Shown: positions 45,000 through 55,663, numbered from the stretch's first letter. The stretch: DNA of 64,000 nt from Enterococcus sp. 4G2_DIV0659 (GCF_002140715.2 NZ_NGLE02000001.1:2191001-2255000), one strand, 5' to 3'. Translations and numbers: made by a program. The notes: generated by a model from the sequence alone, not told the origin.

Positions 45000-45977
45000 T
45001 TAATTTTCCGCTTCAAACTTCTCAAAAGCAGAACGAATGACTTCTTTCAACGCATTGGCTGAAGCATTCATACGGTCTTTTTCTGCATCTGTCAATGGAA
45101 TTTCAATCACTTGTTTGATTCCTTGACGATTAATCACAGCAGGTGCACCGATGTAGATATCATTTTGACCATATTCTCCGTCTAAGTAAACAGAAAGTGG
45201 GAAGACAGAATCTTCATCGTCTAAAATCGCTTTAGTGATACGAGCTAAGGCAGCTGCGATTCCATAAAATGTTGCTCCTTTTTTCTCAATGATAGAATAA
45301 GCAGCATCTCTTACATTGAAGAATAAATTGACCATTGCTTCTTCATCTACCTCGGGGTTATTTTTGATCCATTCATAAATTTGTAATCCAGCAACATTAG
45401 CATGAGACCAAACCGGAAATTCAGTGTCGCCGTGTTCGCCTAGGATGTAAGCATGGACGTTACGAGCATCTACATCTACTAGTTCGGCTATTGCTTGACG
45501 GAATCGTGCTGAATCAAGAGAGGTACCTGAACCAATAACGCGTTCTTTTGGAAATCCAGAGAATTTCCATGTAGAATAAGTTAAAATATCAACTGGATTT
45601 GCTGCGACTAAGAAAATTCCGTTAAAGCCAGATTCAACGATAGATGTTACGATTTGTTTATTGATTTTTAAGTTTTTATGAACTAAATCAATTCTTGTTT
45701 CACCTGGTTTTTGAGCAGCTCCGGCAGTTAACACCACAAGGTCAGCGTCATGACAGTCTTCATAAGTAGCCGCATAAATCTTTTTAGGAGAAGTGAAGGC
45801 TAAGGCATGAGATAAATCAGCGGCATCTCCTTCAGTTTTTTTTGTATCTATATCAATAATACCAATTTCTTGTGCAATATTTTGAGTCACTAAGGCAAAA
45901 GCATAACTAGATCCGACAGCGCCATCTCCAACTAAAATTACTTTTTGGTGATCTTTATTTCCTACTGCTTCAGACAT
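45000..45977 (-). CDS. ldh: L-lactate dehydrogenase
   Basis: This 325-residue enzyme reduces pyruvate to L-lactate with NADH, the main fermentation step in enterococci. It shows the NAD-binding [27 protein letters not shown] with the substrate Arg, [11 protein letters not shown], and the catalytic His in [13 protein letters not shown]. It is very close, from memory, to E. faecalis Ldh-1. ATG 45977 is preferred: AAAGGA sits nine bases before it and is directly against the ATG at 45986. The gene stands alone, with an operator-like repeat at its promoter. Confidence 0.96.
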   Translation of the reverse strand: MSEAVGNKDHQKVILVGDGAVGSSYAFALVTQNIAQEIGIIDIDTKKTEGDAADLSHALAFTSPKKIYAATYEDCHDADLVVLTAGAAQKPGETRIDLVHKNLKINKQIVTSIVESGFNGIFLVAANPVDILTYSTWKFSGFPKERVIGSGTSLDSARFRQAIAELVDVDARNVHAYILGEHGDTEFPVWSHANVAGLQIYEWIKNNPEVDEEAMVNLFFNVRDAAYSIIEKKGATFYGIAAALARITKAILDDEDSVFPLSVYLDGEYGQNDIYIGAPAVINRQGIKQVIEIPLTDAEKDRMNASANALKEVIRSAFEKFEAEN

Positions 45978-46004
45978 GTGTATCATTCCTTTCAGATAAT
46001 TGTT

Positions 46005-46046
46005 TTATCACGATGATAATACCACCGATTGTGACTTTTGTCACGT
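46005..46046 (-). promoter_or_regulatory. ldh promoter with Rex/CRP-like operator
   Basis: On the minus strand GTGACA (46044-46039) and TATTAT (46021-46016) are 17 bases apart. TTGTGACTTTTGTCACGT (46029-46046, plus strand) overlaps the -35 and fits the TTGTGA-N6-TCACAA pattern of the redox repressor Rex, which also resembles CRP/FNR sites. A second inverted repeat, TTATCA-CGA-TGATAA (46005-46019), covers the -10 and start region. Confidence 0.6.
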
Positions 46047-46196
46047 TATTTGTTTGATATATTAATACAGTTTTAAACCCTGTTCCATAAGAAAACTCTT
46101 TCATGTGCGGTATTTCACTATTTCACGTTTGGGGCTATATTTTTAAAGCTTATTGCTTTTTTAACAATTTAAAAGATTCGGCAATTGTTTGTTTTG
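46047..46196. other. Spacer between divergent ldh and pth promoters
   Basis: AT-rich sequence with no reading frame and no further motif that I can support. Confidence 0.35.
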
Positions 46197-46205
46197 TGGT
46201 ATAAT
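46197..46205 (+). promoter_or_regulatory. Extended -10 promoter of the pth-mfd operon
   Basis: TGGTATAAT (46197-46205) is a complete extended -10 element about 85 bases before pth. The -35 region (TTCGGC, 46177-46182) is weak, as is common for extended -10 promoters. Confidence 0.55.
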
Positions 46206-46290
46206 TGAAAAAAACTGGGCAGAGGCGTTTTCTGCTCGGGCATTTTGTGTTGGCGTATGAAATTAACTATATAAGGAGAAGTTAAAATAG

Positions 46291-46857
46291 ATGAAAATGA
46301 TCGTTGGGTTAGGCAACCCAGGAACTAAGTACCAAGAAACAAAGCATAATATTGGCTTTATTACTATCGACGAAATTGCTCATCGATACAATGCAAGATT
46401 CAACAAAAGCCAATTTGAAGCAGATATTGCTGAATTCTTTATAGGAACTGAAAAAATTATGTTGGTCAAACCACTAACATTTATGAATGAATCTGGTCGC
46501 TCTGTGGGTCCGTTAATGACTTATTATGGTGTGGCAGAGGAAGAGTTGATTGTCATCTATGATGATTTAGATTTAGAACCTGGAAAAATTCGTTTACGTG
46601 AAAAAGGTGGAGCAGGCGGGCATAACGGAATAAAAAGTTTGATTTCCCACTTAGGAACAAATGTATTTCCAAGAATCAAAATCGGAATTGGTCGTCCAAT
46701 CGGGAGTAACACAGTTGTTCATCATGTATTGACTGGTTTTCCTAAAGAAAAACATGAAGAAATGTTGATTGCAGTGAAAAGTGCAGCGGATGCAGCTATT
46801 TATGCCTGTGAAGGACATACATTTGTCGATACAATGAATCAATTTAATGGAAAGTAA
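46291..46857 (+). CDS. pth: Peptidyl-tRNA hydrolase
   Basis: Pth (188 residues) releases peptides from tRNAs dropped by the ribosome. Motifs: GLGNPGTKYQETKHNIGF with the catalytic His in KHNIGF, KPLTFMNESG, YDDLDLEPGKIRLREKGGAGGHNGIKS. The length is normal. TAAGGAGAAG precedes ATG 46291. It is followed 32 bases later by mfd, the standard arrangement in Firmicutes. Confidence 0.97.
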   Translation: MKMIVGLGNPGTKYQETKHNIGFITIDEIAHRYNARFNKSQFEADIAEFFIGTEKIMLVKPLTFMNESGRSVGPLMTYYGVAEEELIVIYDDLDLEPGKIRLREKGGAGGHNGIKSLISHLGTNVFPRIKIGIGRPIGSNTVVHHVLTGFPKEKHEEMLIAVKSAADAAIYACEGHTFVDTMNQFNGK

Positions 46858-46889
46858 AAAGAAAGAAAATATACAAGGAGGAGCCTGAC

Positions 46890-49800
46890 GTGAACATCAT
46901 TGAAAAAATTGGTGCAAGTGAACTAGCCCAAGATTGGCGTAAACAACTGACTGGAAATTCTCGCCAACTAATTACAGGCTTAGCCGGCTCAGCCAAGACA
47001 CTAGTCATGACTAGTGGGTTTAAAGAAAAAAAGAAAAAAGTCGTGGTTGCTGTTCCCAATCTTTATTACGGCAATCAATTAGTAGAAGATTTCAGAAATG
47101 TCTTGTCTGATGAAGAAGTGTATTTATTTCCCGTAGATGAAGTATTATCTGCCGAGATGGCTTTTTCTTCACCAGAAGCTAGAGCAGAAAGAGTTGCTAC
47201 ACTTAATTTTCTTTTAACCGATCAAGCAGGAATCGTAGTTGTTCCTGTAGCAGGATTAAGAAAATACTTGCCTAGTAAAAAAACATGGGCACAGAATCAA
47301 CTCCATTGGGAAATTGGCGGAGAAGTGGAACTGGATGCCTTAGCTCAACAACTAGTATTAATGGGCTATGAACGCCAATCTTTAGTTGGGAAACCAGGAG
47401 ATTTCAGTATTAGAGGCAGTATTGTTGATGTGTATCCATTGAATTCAGATTATCCTGTCCGAGCAGAGTTGTTTGATATTGAAATCGATTCCCTTCGTTA
47501 CTTTGAAGCAGACACCCAACGTTCTGTTGGCAACATTGACTCTGTTGTTCTGTCACCGATGACAGATCTTGTGTTTGCTAAAGAAGACTTAGTCTATGGT
47601 GAAAAGCAATTAAATAACGCGCTAGAAAAACGAGTAGCGATTGCTAAAGAGGCTGCTGAAAAAGAGTTTCTTCAAGAGTATTTTAGTCAACTGGCAACCT
47701 CTTGGAGTCAAGGGATTCCAACAGATACAGCGCATTACTATACGGATTTCTTATACGAAAAGAAAACGACATTACTGGATTATTTACCAGAAGATAGTTT
47801 GGTGTTTGTAGATGATTATGCACGTATTTTAGAAGCAGAACGTGAAATTATTCGTGAAGAAAATGAATGGCAAGTGCTTAAATTAGAAGAGATGCGTGTT
47901 TTTCCTGAACAGACATTTGGTGTGGATTTTCATGATCAAGTCCGAAAAATGTCATTTGCTACTACCTTTTTTTCACTCTTCCAAAAAGGGATGGGCAATC
48001 TGCGTTTTCAAGCCATTCATAATTTTCAATACCGTTCGATGCAACAATTTTTTGGTCAAATGCCTTTATTAAAAACCGAAATGGATCGCTGGCAAAAGCA
48101 AGATCAAACGGTAGTAGTTTTTGTTCCAACCAAAGAGCGTAGCCAAAAAGTCGAAGAACTGTTTCGTGATTTTGATATTTCAAGTGTAACAGCATCATTT
48201 GATCAATTAATAGAAGGAAAAATCCAACTGGTCGAAGGGTCTTTGCAATCAGGGTTTGAATTGCCTGTTGAAAAAATCGTTGCGATCACAGAAAAAGAAA
48301 TTTTCCATACAACAACGAAAAAACGAGCACGCCGCCAAACGGTTTCTAATGCTGAACGTCTGAAAAGCTATAGCGATTTAAAAACAGGTGATTATGTCGT
48401 TCATGCGAATCATGGTATTGGTAAATATATCGGGATGCAAACGCTAGAAGTAGATGGCGTTCATCAAGATTACATCACGATTTTGTATCAAAATGACGAT
48501 AAATTATTCATTCCAGTGACCCAACTCAATTTGATTCAAAAATTCGTTGCTTCTGAAGCCAAATCACCTAAAGTGAATAAGTTAGGTGGGAGCGAATGGA
48601 GCAAAACCAAACGTAAAGTTTCTTCTAAAATCGAAGATATTGCCGATGACTTGATTCAACTTTATGCGTCTAGAGAATCTGAAAAAGGTTATGCGTTTCC
48701 GCCGGATGATGCCTTTCAAAAGGAATTTGAAGATGCCTTTCCATATAGTGAAACAGATGATCAACTACGTAGTACAGCTGAAATTAAACACGATATGGAA
48801 AAAACACGACCAATGGATCGTTTGTTGGTAGGAGACGTTGGATATGGAAAAACAGAAGTGGCCTTGCGTGCAGCATTCAAAGCACTTAGTAACAACAAAC
48901 AAGTCGCTTTTTTAGTTCCTACAACTATTTTAGCGCAGCAACACTATGAAACAATGTTGGATCGGTTTGAAGGCTTCCCCGTAGAAGTAGGGTTGTTGAG
49001 CCGATTTAGAACTAAAAAACAACAAAGTGAAACAATTGAAAAAATCAAACATGGACAGGTAGATATCGTGGTAGGAACGCATCGTTTGCTTTCTCAAGAT
49101 GTTAATTTTAGCGATCTAGGACTACTTGTTATTGATGAAGAGCAACGATTCGGTGTTAAACATAAAGAACGCTTGAAACAACTACGTGCCCAAGTAGATG
49201 TTTTAACATTGACTGCAACACCGATTCCAAGAACATTACACATGTCAATGCTTGGGGTTCGTGATCTTTCGGTCATCGAAACACCGCCAGAAAACCGTTA
49301 CCCGATTCAAACCTATGTGATGGAAAGTAATCCTGGGGCGATCAGAGAAGCTATCGAACGAGAGATGGCTCGTGATGGACAAGTGTTTTATTTATATAAT
49401 CGAGTGGACACGATCGAGCAAAAAGTGGAAGAACTTCAAGCCTTAGTTCCTGATGCTAGGATTGCTTATGCTCATGGACAAATGACAGAAGTCCAGTTAG
49501 AAAATACATTATTTGATTTTATTGAACGACAATACGATATTTTAGTTACAACGACGATTATTGAAACGGGTGTGGATATTCCAAATGCGAATACGCTGTT
49601 TGTTGAAAATGCAGATTATATGGGCTTATCTACTTTGTATCAATTGCGTGGTAGAGTTGGACGAAGTAATCGTGTCGCCTATGCATATTTTATGTATGAA
49701 CAGCAAAAAATCTTAAATGAAGTCAGCGAAAAGCGTTTAGAAGCAATTAAAGACTTTACGGAGCTTGGCTCTGGATTTAAGATTGCGATGCGTGATCTAT

Positions 49801-50420
49801 CCATTCGTGGTGCAGGGAATTTACTTGGCGCCCAACAACATGGATTTATCGACTCCGTTGGTTTTGACATGTACTCTCAAATGTTGTCAGAAGCGGTAGC
49901 ACGCAAACAAGGGAAAAATATTCAAGATCAAAAAACCTCTGTTGAAATTGATTTGGGCATCGACGCCTATCTACCGACCACCTATATTTCAGATGAACGG
50001 CAGAAAATTGAAATTTATAAACGAATTCGTCAGTTAGAAAATATGGATATGTATGATGAATTAGAAGCCGATCTACTTGACCGTTTTGGAGAATACCCCG
50101 ATGAAGTCGCTCATTTATTGACGACAGGGCAAATTAAAATGGATGGTGACCGTGCATTAATCGAAACAATTCGTAAAAAACAGCAGGAGATTACCTTCAC
50201 TTTAAGTAAAATTGGAACAAAAACATATAATGTGGAACAAATTTTTGAAGCCTTATCACACACACAATTAAAAGCAGATTTAGCAGTAGATAATGAAAAA
50301 ATGTCAGTGCGTTTAAAAGTACCTAGAGATATGAAAGAAGCTGCTTGGTTACAGGAAGTTGCCTTGTTTACAAAGGCTTTAAGACAAGAAAAATACAAAA
50401 CAGCAACGGTTAATGAATAA
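46890..50420 (+). CDS. mfd: Transcription-repair coupling factor
   Basis: Mfd (1176 residues) removes RNA polymerase stalled at DNA damage and recruits UvrA. In order: the UvrB-like N-terminal module (residues 1-~350, with TGLAGSAKTLVM), the RNA polymerase-interaction domain (~485-560, GDYVVHANHGIGKY), the translocase with Walker A GDVGYGKTEVALRA (~648) and DEEQRFGVKHKERL (~749), QLRGRVGRSNRVAYAYF, and the C-terminal D7 domain. It starts at GTG 46890 behind AAGGAGGAG. Complete and normal. Confidence 0.97.
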   Translation: MNIIEKIGASELAQDWRKQLTGNSRQLITGLAGSAKTLVMTSGFKEKKKKVVVAVPNLYYGNQLVEDFRNVLSDEEVYLFPVDEVLSAEMAFSSPEARAERVATLNFLLTDQAGIVVVPVAGLRKYLPSKKTWAQNQLHWEIGGEVELDALAQQLVLMGYERQSLVGKPGDFSIRGSIVDVYPLNSDYPVRAELFDIEIDSLRYFEADTQRSVGNIDSVVLSPMTDLVFAKEDLVYGEKQLNNALEKRVAIAKEAAEKEFLQEYFSQLATSWSQGIPTDTAHYYTDFLYEKKTTLLDYLPEDSLVFVDDYARILEAEREIIREENEWQVLKLEEMRVFPEQTFGVDFHDQVRKMSFATTFFSLFQKGMGNLRFQAIHNFQYRSMQQFFGQMPLLKTEMDRWQKQDQTVVVFVPTKERSQKVEELFRDFDISSVTASFDQLIEGKIQLVEGSLQSGFELPVEKIVAITEKEIFHTTTKKRARRQTVSNAERLKSYSDLKTGDYVVHANHGIGKYIGMQTLEVDGVHQDYITILYQNDDKLFIPVTQLNLIQKFVASEAKSPKVNKLGGSEWSKTKRKVSSKIEDIADDLIQLYASRESEKGYAFPPDDAFQKEFEDAFPYSETDDQLRSTAEIKHDMEKTRPMDRLLVGDVGYGKTEVALRAAFKALSNNKQVAFLVPTTILAQQHYETMLDRFEGFPVEVGLLSRFRTKKQQSETIEKIKHGQVDIVVGTHRLLSQDVNFSDLGLLVIDEEQRFGVKHKERLKQLRAQVDVLTLTATPIPRTLHMSMLGVRDLSVIETPPENRYPIQTYVMESNPGAIREAIEREMARDGQVFYLYNRVDTIEQKVEELQALVPDARIAYAHGQMTEVQLENTLFDFIERQYDILVTTTIIETGVDIPNANTLFVENADYMGLSTLYQLRGRVGRSNRVAYAYFMYEQQKILNEVSEKRLEAIKDFTELGSGFKIAMRDLSIRGAGNLLGAQQHGFIDSVGFDMYSQMLSEAVARKQGKNIQDQKTSVEIDLGIDAYLPTTYISDERQKIEIYKRIRQLENMDMYDELEADLLDRFGEYPDEVAHLLTTGQIKMDGDRALIETIRKKQQEITFTLSKIGTKTYNVEQIFEALSHTQLKADLAVDNEKMSVRLKVPRDMKEAAWLQEVALFTKALRQEKYKTATVNE

Positions 50421-50523
50421 CGAAAGTTGTTGTGCGTTACAAACGAATATTACGAAGTTGGAAACAGGACAAGTTTAAGTCGCTGCTTTTCGGTTCGTGA
50501 TGGGTTTAATTAGGAGGTTAACA

Positions 50524-52107
50524 ATGGCTCATAAAGAGATGCGGACGATGATGCAAGGGGCCGTTGTTTTAACTATTGCATCATTTGTCGCTAAAGTATT
50601 GAGTGCTGTTTATCGTGTACCATTTCAAAATTTAGTTGGTGATGAAGGATTTTATGTTTATCAGCAAGTGTACCCAATTTATGGTATTGCGATGACATTG
50701 GCACTATCAGGCTTACCACAATTCATCTCAAAAATTGTGGCGGAACAATCAGAAATCAGCGGACAAAAAAAAGTGTTGCAGCAACTATTCCCGTTTGTTT
50801 TTTGTATCGCAAGTTTATTTTGGGCATTTTTCTTTTTCGGTAGCCAAGAAATTGCCTTTATGATGGGGGATCGACTTTTAGCGCCGTTGATTCAGGTAGT
50901 GTCATTTACGTTTTTACTAGTGCCTGTATTATCGTTTTATCGCGGCAATTTTCAAGGACATTTATTGATGATTCCAAGCGCTGTTTCTCAAGTGATCGAA
51001 CAAATCGTTCGAGTCGGTGTGATTTTAATTGCAGCCTATTCTTTTAGTCGATTTGGTTGGTCTGTTTATCAGACTGGAACAATCGCTATGGGAGGAGCTT
51101 TATTCGGCGGAGTGATTGCTTCTGGGATTCTGTGGTATTATGATCAGAAAATTCGTGTAGGAAGTTCTGCTTATCTCACCCAATGGCATGTAACCAAAGA
51201 TTCTGGATCCTTATTCGGACGCTTAGTAGTCGAAGGAGGAATTGTCTCTTTATATAGCGCGTTTTTGATTCTTTTTCAATTCGTGGATTCTTTTCTTATT
51301 AAAAACTCTTTAGTTGCTTCTGGAATCAGTGATTCAGCCGCTAAAGTAGATAAAGGTGTCTATGACCGAGGTCAGCCATTGGTTCAATTAGGTTTAGTTG
51401 TGGCTTTGGCATTAAGTTCAAGTTTTTTACCAGCGTTGACGAAATACTTCATTAGTAAAGAACGTGGACGATTCTTACAAGCGGCAAAAATCTTTTTGCG
51501 TTTGACGACAACGATAGCATCTGCAGCATCATTAGGGTTAGTTTTGTTGCTTCCGTATATGAACTTTGCATTATTTAAAGATTATAAAGGAAATGGTGTT
51601 TTAGGGATATATGTCTGTTCCATTGCTTTTATGGCAGTTATTCAAGCCTATCAAAGTATTTTGCAAAGCCGTAATCAGTTTGTTACATCTATGTTGGCTG
51701 CAGGAGGAGGTTTATTAATCAAACTCGTTTTAACTAGTCCGTTAACTTATGGATTAGGAACAATTGGCGCCAGTCTATCAACCATTGCAGGGTTAGTCAC
51801 AACCTTGTTTCTCTTAGTGATCTTTTCAAAAAAGGAAATCAATTGTTTTATAAAAGAGCAGCATTTCTTTCGTAAATTGATTATCAGTTTAGGATTGATG
51901 GGAATTGTGTTACTCTGTTATCAAGGGATCATTGGTGTATTGTTCGGAGTAGTTAGTCATCGTGGCCAAGCGTTAGTTATCACGTTGGTCGGCGTCTTGC
52001 TAGGTGGAACAACATTTATAGTTACTATTATCAAAATAAAATTATTTACCATTCGAGAGTGGCTAACATTACCGTTTGGAGCGAAAATATTAAGGATAAA
52101 GAGGTAA
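50524..52107 (+). CDS. Polysaccharide/lipid-linked flippase of the MOP superfamily (SpoVB/YabM-like)
   Basis: This 527-residue membrane protein has about 14 hydrophobic segments and the family start [40 protein letters not shown]-superfamily flippases move lipid-linked sugars or peptidoglycan precursors across the membrane; SpoVB and the related Amj/MurJ proteins are examples. The position between mfd and rqcP corresponds to yabM in B. subtilis. ATG 50524 follows TTAGGAGGTTAACA and gives the family N-terminus. The gap to mfd is about 100 bases. The substrate is not known. Confidence 0.9.
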   Translation: MAHKEMRTMMQGAVVLTIASFVAKVLSAVYRVPFQNLVGDEGFYVYQQVYPIYGIAMTLALSGLPQFISKIVAEQSEISGQKKVLQQLFPFVFCIASLFWAFFFFGSQEIAFMMGDRLLAPLIQVVSFTFLLVPVLSFYRGNFQGHLLMIPSAVSQVIEQIVRVGVILIAAYSFSRFGWSVYQTGTIAMGGALFGGVIASGILWYYDQKIRVGSSAYLTQWHVTKDSGSLFGRLVVEGGIVSLYSAFLILFQFVDSFLIKNSLVASGISDSAAKVDKGVYDRGQPLVQLGLVVALALSSSFLPALTKYFISKERGRFLQAAKIFLRLTTTIASAASLGLVLLLPYMNFALFKDYKGNGVLGIYVCSIAFMAVIQAYQSILQSRNQFVTSMLAAGGGLLIKLVLTSPLTYGLGTIGASLSTIAGLVTTLFLLVIFSKKEINCFIKEQHFFRKLIISLGLMGIVLLCYQGIIGVLFGVVSHRGQALVITLVGVLLGGTTFIVTIIKIKLFTIREWLTLPFGAKILRIKR

Positions 52108-52112
52108 AGTGT

Positions 52113-52388
52113 ATGCGTTTAGACAAGTTTTTAAAAGTTTCACGTATTATCAAAAGAAGACCTGTAGCGAAAGAAGTAGCAGATAAAGGTCGGATTCAAA
52201 TCAATGGTATTTTAGCGAAATCGTCAAGTAACGTAAAAATTGGTGATCAAATTAGAATACAATTTGGGAATAAAATCTTAGAAATCGAAGTCCTTGAACT
52301 GCGGGATTCGACGAAAAAAGAAGATGCAGAAAAGATGTATCAAATTATTTCAGAAAAAAGAGTCGAAAATAGTGATAATTTAGATTAG
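52113..52388 (+). CDS. rqcP: S4-domain ribosome-quality-control factor RqcP (YabO-like)
   Basis: This 91-residue protein is a compact S4 RNA-binding domain ([40 protein letters not shown]) with a short charged tail. RqcP works with RqcH to add alanine tails to stalled nascent chains on the 50S subunit (established for B. subtilis). ATG 52113 is selected: GAGGTAAAG sits just upstream, and only five bases separate it from the flippase stop. Confidence 0.92.
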   Translation: MRLDKFLKVSRIIKRRPVAKEVADKGRIQINGILAKSSSNVKIGDQIRIQFGNKILEIEVLELRDSTKKEDAEKMYQIISEKRVENSDNLD

Positions 52389-52451
52389 ACAAGCTTCTTA
52401 GATGTTGGTATAATAAAGCAGACAAACCAAAAAACGAGTGGAGCGTAGAAC

Positions 52452-52913
52452 ATGGGAAAAAAGAAAAAAGACATGGAGAAAGTTGCTGCATTAGATAACG
52501 AGTATACTAAAGAGCAGTATGCCGAATTTCAGAAACAGCAAAAACAGTTAATTTTCAGACGCCGACGTTTGGCCGTTGTTTTTCTCGTTGCGTTTGTAAT
52601 TTTTGTGGTTTCTGGCATTCAATTAATGAAAGATTACCAACAACTGAATGCATTTAAGAAGCAACACACAGAAGCTTTAGCAGAATCTGCCGAAGCGGAT
52701 AAGAAGTTAACGCGTTTAGAACAAGATGTTGCACTTTTAAGAGATGATGACTATGTAGCTAAATTAGCCCGCAGTCGTTTCTATGTCTCTAAAGAAGGAG
52801 AACAGATTTACAACATTCCAGAGTTAGGCGGAACGACTAGCTCCAGTAATGAACATAAACAATCGTCACAAGACAATCAATCACAGTCATCTGAACAAAC
52901 ATCAGGCGAATGA
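52452..52913 (+). CDS. divIC: Cell-division protein DivIC
   Basis: This 153-residue bitopic protein has a basic cytoplasmic start, one TM helix (residues ~40-58, LAVVFLVAFVIFVVSGIQL), a coiled coil (~62-95) and the short extracellular motif DDDYVAKLARSRFYVSKEGE of the FtsB/DivIC family. It ends in a Ser/Gln-rich tail. DivIC forms a complex with FtsL and DivIB at the septum. The location before an S1-domain gene and tilS is the normal Firmicutes order. Confidence 0.93.
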   Translation: MGKKKKDMEKVAALDNEYTKEQYAEFQKQQKQLIFRRRRLAVVFLVAFVIFVVSGIQLMKDYQQLNAFKKQHTEALAESAEADKKLTRLEQDVALLRDDDYVAKLARSRFYVSKEGEQIYNIPELGGTTSSSNEHKQSSQDNQSQSSEQTSGE

Positions 52914-52956
52914 CTGCAGATATAATAGGGTAAATAATAGGAGGAACATTTTTTTT

Positions 52957-53430
52957 ATGTCAATTGAAGTAGGAGCGAAGTTGCCAGGGAAAGTGTCAGG
53001 AATCACTAATTTTGGTGCCTTCATCGACTTAGGTGAAGGAAAAACAGGGTTGGTTCACATTAGTGAAGTATCAAATGGATTTGTCAAAGATATCCATGAT
53101 GTATTGACTGTAGGGGATGAAGTAACCGTTAAAGTTACCTCAGTAGGTGATGATGGTAAAGTTGGTTTATCTATTCGTAAAGCACAAGAACAACCAGTAG
53201 AACCGAAACGTGAATATCAACGTCGTGATAACAACGAATATCAAGGCAACCGAGATCGTGGACAACGTCCAGCACCTAAAAAACAATTTACAAGAGCGCA
53301 ACCTACGAATTCAAAACAAGATTTTGATTCGTTAATGAGTTCATTTTTAAAAGATAGTGATGATCGCCTATCTTCTTTGAAACGCAATACAGAAGGTAAA
53401 CGTGGCGGACGTGGCGGACGTCGTAACTAA
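52957..53430 (+). CDS. yabR: S1 RNA-binding domain protein (YabR-like)
   Basis: This 157-residue protein has a full S1 domain at residues 1-~75 (GAKLPGKVSGITNFGAFIDLGEGKTGLVHISEV). An Arg/Gln/Asn-rich disordered stretch follows, then a conserved end (FDSLMSSFLKDSDDRLSSLKRN) and an RGG-type tail. It is a general-stress-type S1 protein that likely binds RNA or ribosomes. ATG 52957 follows ATAGGAGG and a run of eight Ts, which gives a longer spacing than usual. Confidence 0.9.
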   Translation: MSIEVGAKLPGKVSGITNFGAFIDLGEGKTGLVHISEVSNGFVKDIHDVLTVGDEVTVKVTSVGDDGKVGLSIRKAQEQPVEPKREYQRRDNNEYQGNRDRGQRPAPKKQFTRAQPTNSKQDFDSLMSSFLKDSDDRLSSLKRNTEGKRGGRGGRRN

Positions 53431-53443
53431 CCAATAGATAAAC

Positions 53444-53470
53444 AAAGCTGAGCGAAAGCTCGGCTTTTCT
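53444..53470 (+). terminator. Terminator after the S1-domain gene
   Basis: AAAGCTGAGC and GCTCGGCTTT (53444-53453, 53458-53467) pair around a GAAA tetraloop, with a few Ts following. Termination may be partial, since tilS begins only 56 bases later. Confidence 0.75.
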
Positions 53471-53525
53471 GTTTGGAACGTTTTCCTTCTATATTAATAA
53501 AATCAAAAAACGAAGAGGTGAGCAG

Positions 53526-54908
53526 ATGTTTCAAGAATTTTACAGTCATTGTAAAAGAAATGAATACTGGCAACCAAATCAAAAAATACTCTTAGCTATT
53601 TCTGGTGGGGTAGATTCGATGGTCTTGTTGAAGCTGATGGAAATAGCTGCGCAAAAAGATCAGCTAACAATAGCTGTTGCTCATGTCAATCATCAATTGC
53701 GTGTAGAATCAGAATCAGAAGCTGCGTATTTGAAACGCTATTGTCACGAACAGGGAATCTCTTACTATAGTAAAAAATGGCAAGCTTTAAACAAAGAGAA
53801 AAATACAGAAGCTCGCGCACGTCAGTTTCGTTATGAATTTTTTGCTGAAATTATGGAGATAGAAAAATACCCAAAACTTTTAACTGCTCACCATAATGAT
53901 GATCAAGCTGAAACTATTTTAATGAAGCTAACACGAGGAAGTGCTTTGACTAATCTAGTAGGAATCAGAGCCAAACAATCATTTGCCAAGGGAGAATTGA
54001 TTCGCCCTTTATTAATTTTTTCCAAAGAATATCTAGAACAGTTCGCTAAAAAATCAAGTATTGTGTATTTTGAAGATAGCACAAACCAAAGTGATGATTA
54101 TCTACGTAATCGCATGCGGCATCAAGTGATTCCTGTATTGAAAAAGGAAAATCAACAGTTTTTATACCATATCACTAACTTTAGTGAGCAAATTGCTCTA
54201 GCCGATGAACTGATTCAATCAGTTATGGAACCTAAATACAAACAATGGGTTGAAAAAAAATCAGACCACTGGACAATTCAAATATCTGAACTGACACAAG
54301 AGAAGAAAAGTATTCAATACTACTTTTTAATGTATTTGTTTCAACAAACACTTGTGCCAGAAGGAGTCATAATTAATCAAAAACATATTCAGCAATTTTT
54401 GACATTGATTGAGCAATCGGCCCCTCAATTGGCTATGGATATTGAACAAGATTGGCAGATTATCAAAGAGTATGACACCGTTTGTTTGAAGAAAAAATCA
54501 TCTAAACAAGAGGGAAAAGAGCGTTTCTTGGATATAAACGCCCCTGTTTTTCTTTCAGAAAATGAATGGTTGGCTATAGAAATAGTAGGGAAAGAGATTG
54601 AACAACCAGAAGCAGTCAAAAATTGGCAAGACTTTTCTTTACTTATCAATAGTCAAACATTGTTGCCTCTAGTCATCCGTCACCGAAAAGATGGGGATCG
54701 AATTGCATTAACACCGATGTTAACAAAGCGATTAAACCGGATCTTCATTGATCGAAAAACCCCTAATTTTATTCGAGAACAAGCTTGGGTTATTCTTTCA
54801 GCAGACCAGAACATCATTTGGGTTCCTAAATTTGTAAATTCCTATTTGAGTATTCCTAAAGAAACTGATAAAATACTCTACAGGCTCCTTTATAAAATAA
54901 AAGAGTGA
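53526..54908 (+). CDS. tilS: tRNA(Ile)-lysidine synthase
   Basis: TilS (460 residues) attaches lysine to C34 of the tRNA-Ile with CAU anticodon, changing it to AUA reading. The ATP PP-loop is ISGGVDS (25-31), with AVAHVNHQLR and TAHHNDDQAETILMKLTRG in the catalytic domain. The TilS C-terminal domain is seen at ~380-445 (LVIRHRKDGDRI, KRLNRIFIDRKTP). AGAGGTGAGCAG precedes ATG. It is followed by hpt, the usual pair. Confidence 0.96.
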   Translation: MFQEFYSHCKRNEYWQPNQKILLAISGGVDSMVLLKLMEIAAQKDQLTIAVAHVNHQLRVESESEAAYLKRYCHEQGISYYSKKWQALNKEKNTEARARQFRYEFFAEIMEIEKYPKLLTAHHNDDQAETILMKLTRGSALTNLVGIRAKQSFAKGELIRPLLIFSKEYLEQFAKKSSIVYFEDSTNQSDDYLRNRMRHQVIPVLKKENQQFLYHITNFSEQIALADELIQSVMEPKYKQWVEKKSDHWTIQISELTQEKKSIQYYFLMYLFQQTLVPEGVIINQKHIQQFLTLIEQSAPQLAMDIEQDWQIIKEYDTVCLKKKSSKQEGKERFLDINAPVFLSENEWLAIEIVGKEIEQPEAVKNWQDFSLLINSQTLLPLVIRHRKDGDRIALTPMLTKRLNRIFIDRKTPNFIREQAWVILSADQNIIWVPKFVNSYLSIPKETDKILYRLLYKIKE

Positions 54909-55017
54909 AAAGCAACCTAACAGCCTGAAAATAAAGTAATAGTCGCCTGTAAAGGTTATCCTTAATGAAGTCAATCAGAAATAAGGGATAAAAACCCATA
55001 AGGAAAAGGAGAGCATT

Positions 55018-55563
55018 ATGTTAGAGAAAGATATTAAAGAGATTTTGATCACAAAAGAACAAATTTTGGAAAAATCTACTGAACTAGGAAAACAACTAAC
55101 AGAAGATTATAAGGATAAAAATCCGTTAGTCATAGGTATTTTAAAAGGAGCTATTCCTTTTATGGCAGATATTACACGTTCTATTGATACGTATTTAGAA
55201 ATGGATTTCATGGATGTATCTAGTTATGGCAATGCGACAGTTTCTTCTGGAGAAGTAAAAATCGTTAAAGATTTAGACACAAATGTTGAAGGCCGAGATG
55301 TCTTGATTGTCGAAGATATCATTGACAGTGGTCGCACATTAGCTTACCTAGTTGATCTTTTTAAATACAGAAAAGCAGCATCAGTGAAAATCGTCACATT
55401 ACTGGATAAACCAGAAGGACGTGTGGTAGATATTGTTGCTGATTATGTAGGATTTAATGTGCCAAATGAATTTGTTGTAGGCTATGGGTTAGATTATGCT
55501 GAACGCTACCGTAACCTGCCTTACGTAGGCGTCTTGAAACCTGAAATCTACGAATCAAATTAA
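55018..55563 (+). CDS. hpt: Hypoxanthine(-guanine) phosphoribosyltransferase
   Basis: This 181-residue purine-salvage enzyme converts hypoxanthine or guanine with PRPP to IMP or GMP. The PRPP-binding motif is [14 protein letters not shown], and [21 protein letters not shown] and the end [20 protein letters not shown] are family signatures. The length is normal. AAAAGGAGAGC precedes ATG 55018. The tilS-hpt-ftsH order is conserved across Firmicutes. Confidence 0.97.
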   Translation: MLEKDIKEILITKEQILEKSTELGKQLTEDYKDKNPLVIGILKGAIPFMADITRSIDTYLEMDFMDVSSYGNATVSSGEVKIVKDLDTNVEGRDVLIVEDIIDSGRTLAYLVDLFKYRKAASVKIVTLLDKPEGRVVDIVADYVGFNVPNEFVVGYGLDYAERYRNLPYVGVLKPEIYESN

Positions 55564-55584
55564 TATCTCTCTTGGATTTAGTTA

Positions 55585-55593
55585 TGTTACAAT
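55585..55593 (+). promoter_or_regulatory. Candidate extended -10 promoter of ftsH
   Basis: TGTTACAAT (55585-55593) fits an extended -10 element about 70 bases before ftsH. No good -35 is seen. Confidence 0.35.
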
Positions 55594-55663
55594 GTAATGG
55601 TCAGAATTGATAAAAAATAAAACGTAAAATAAACTTACGAGCAGTAATCAAAGGAGGACAGGC

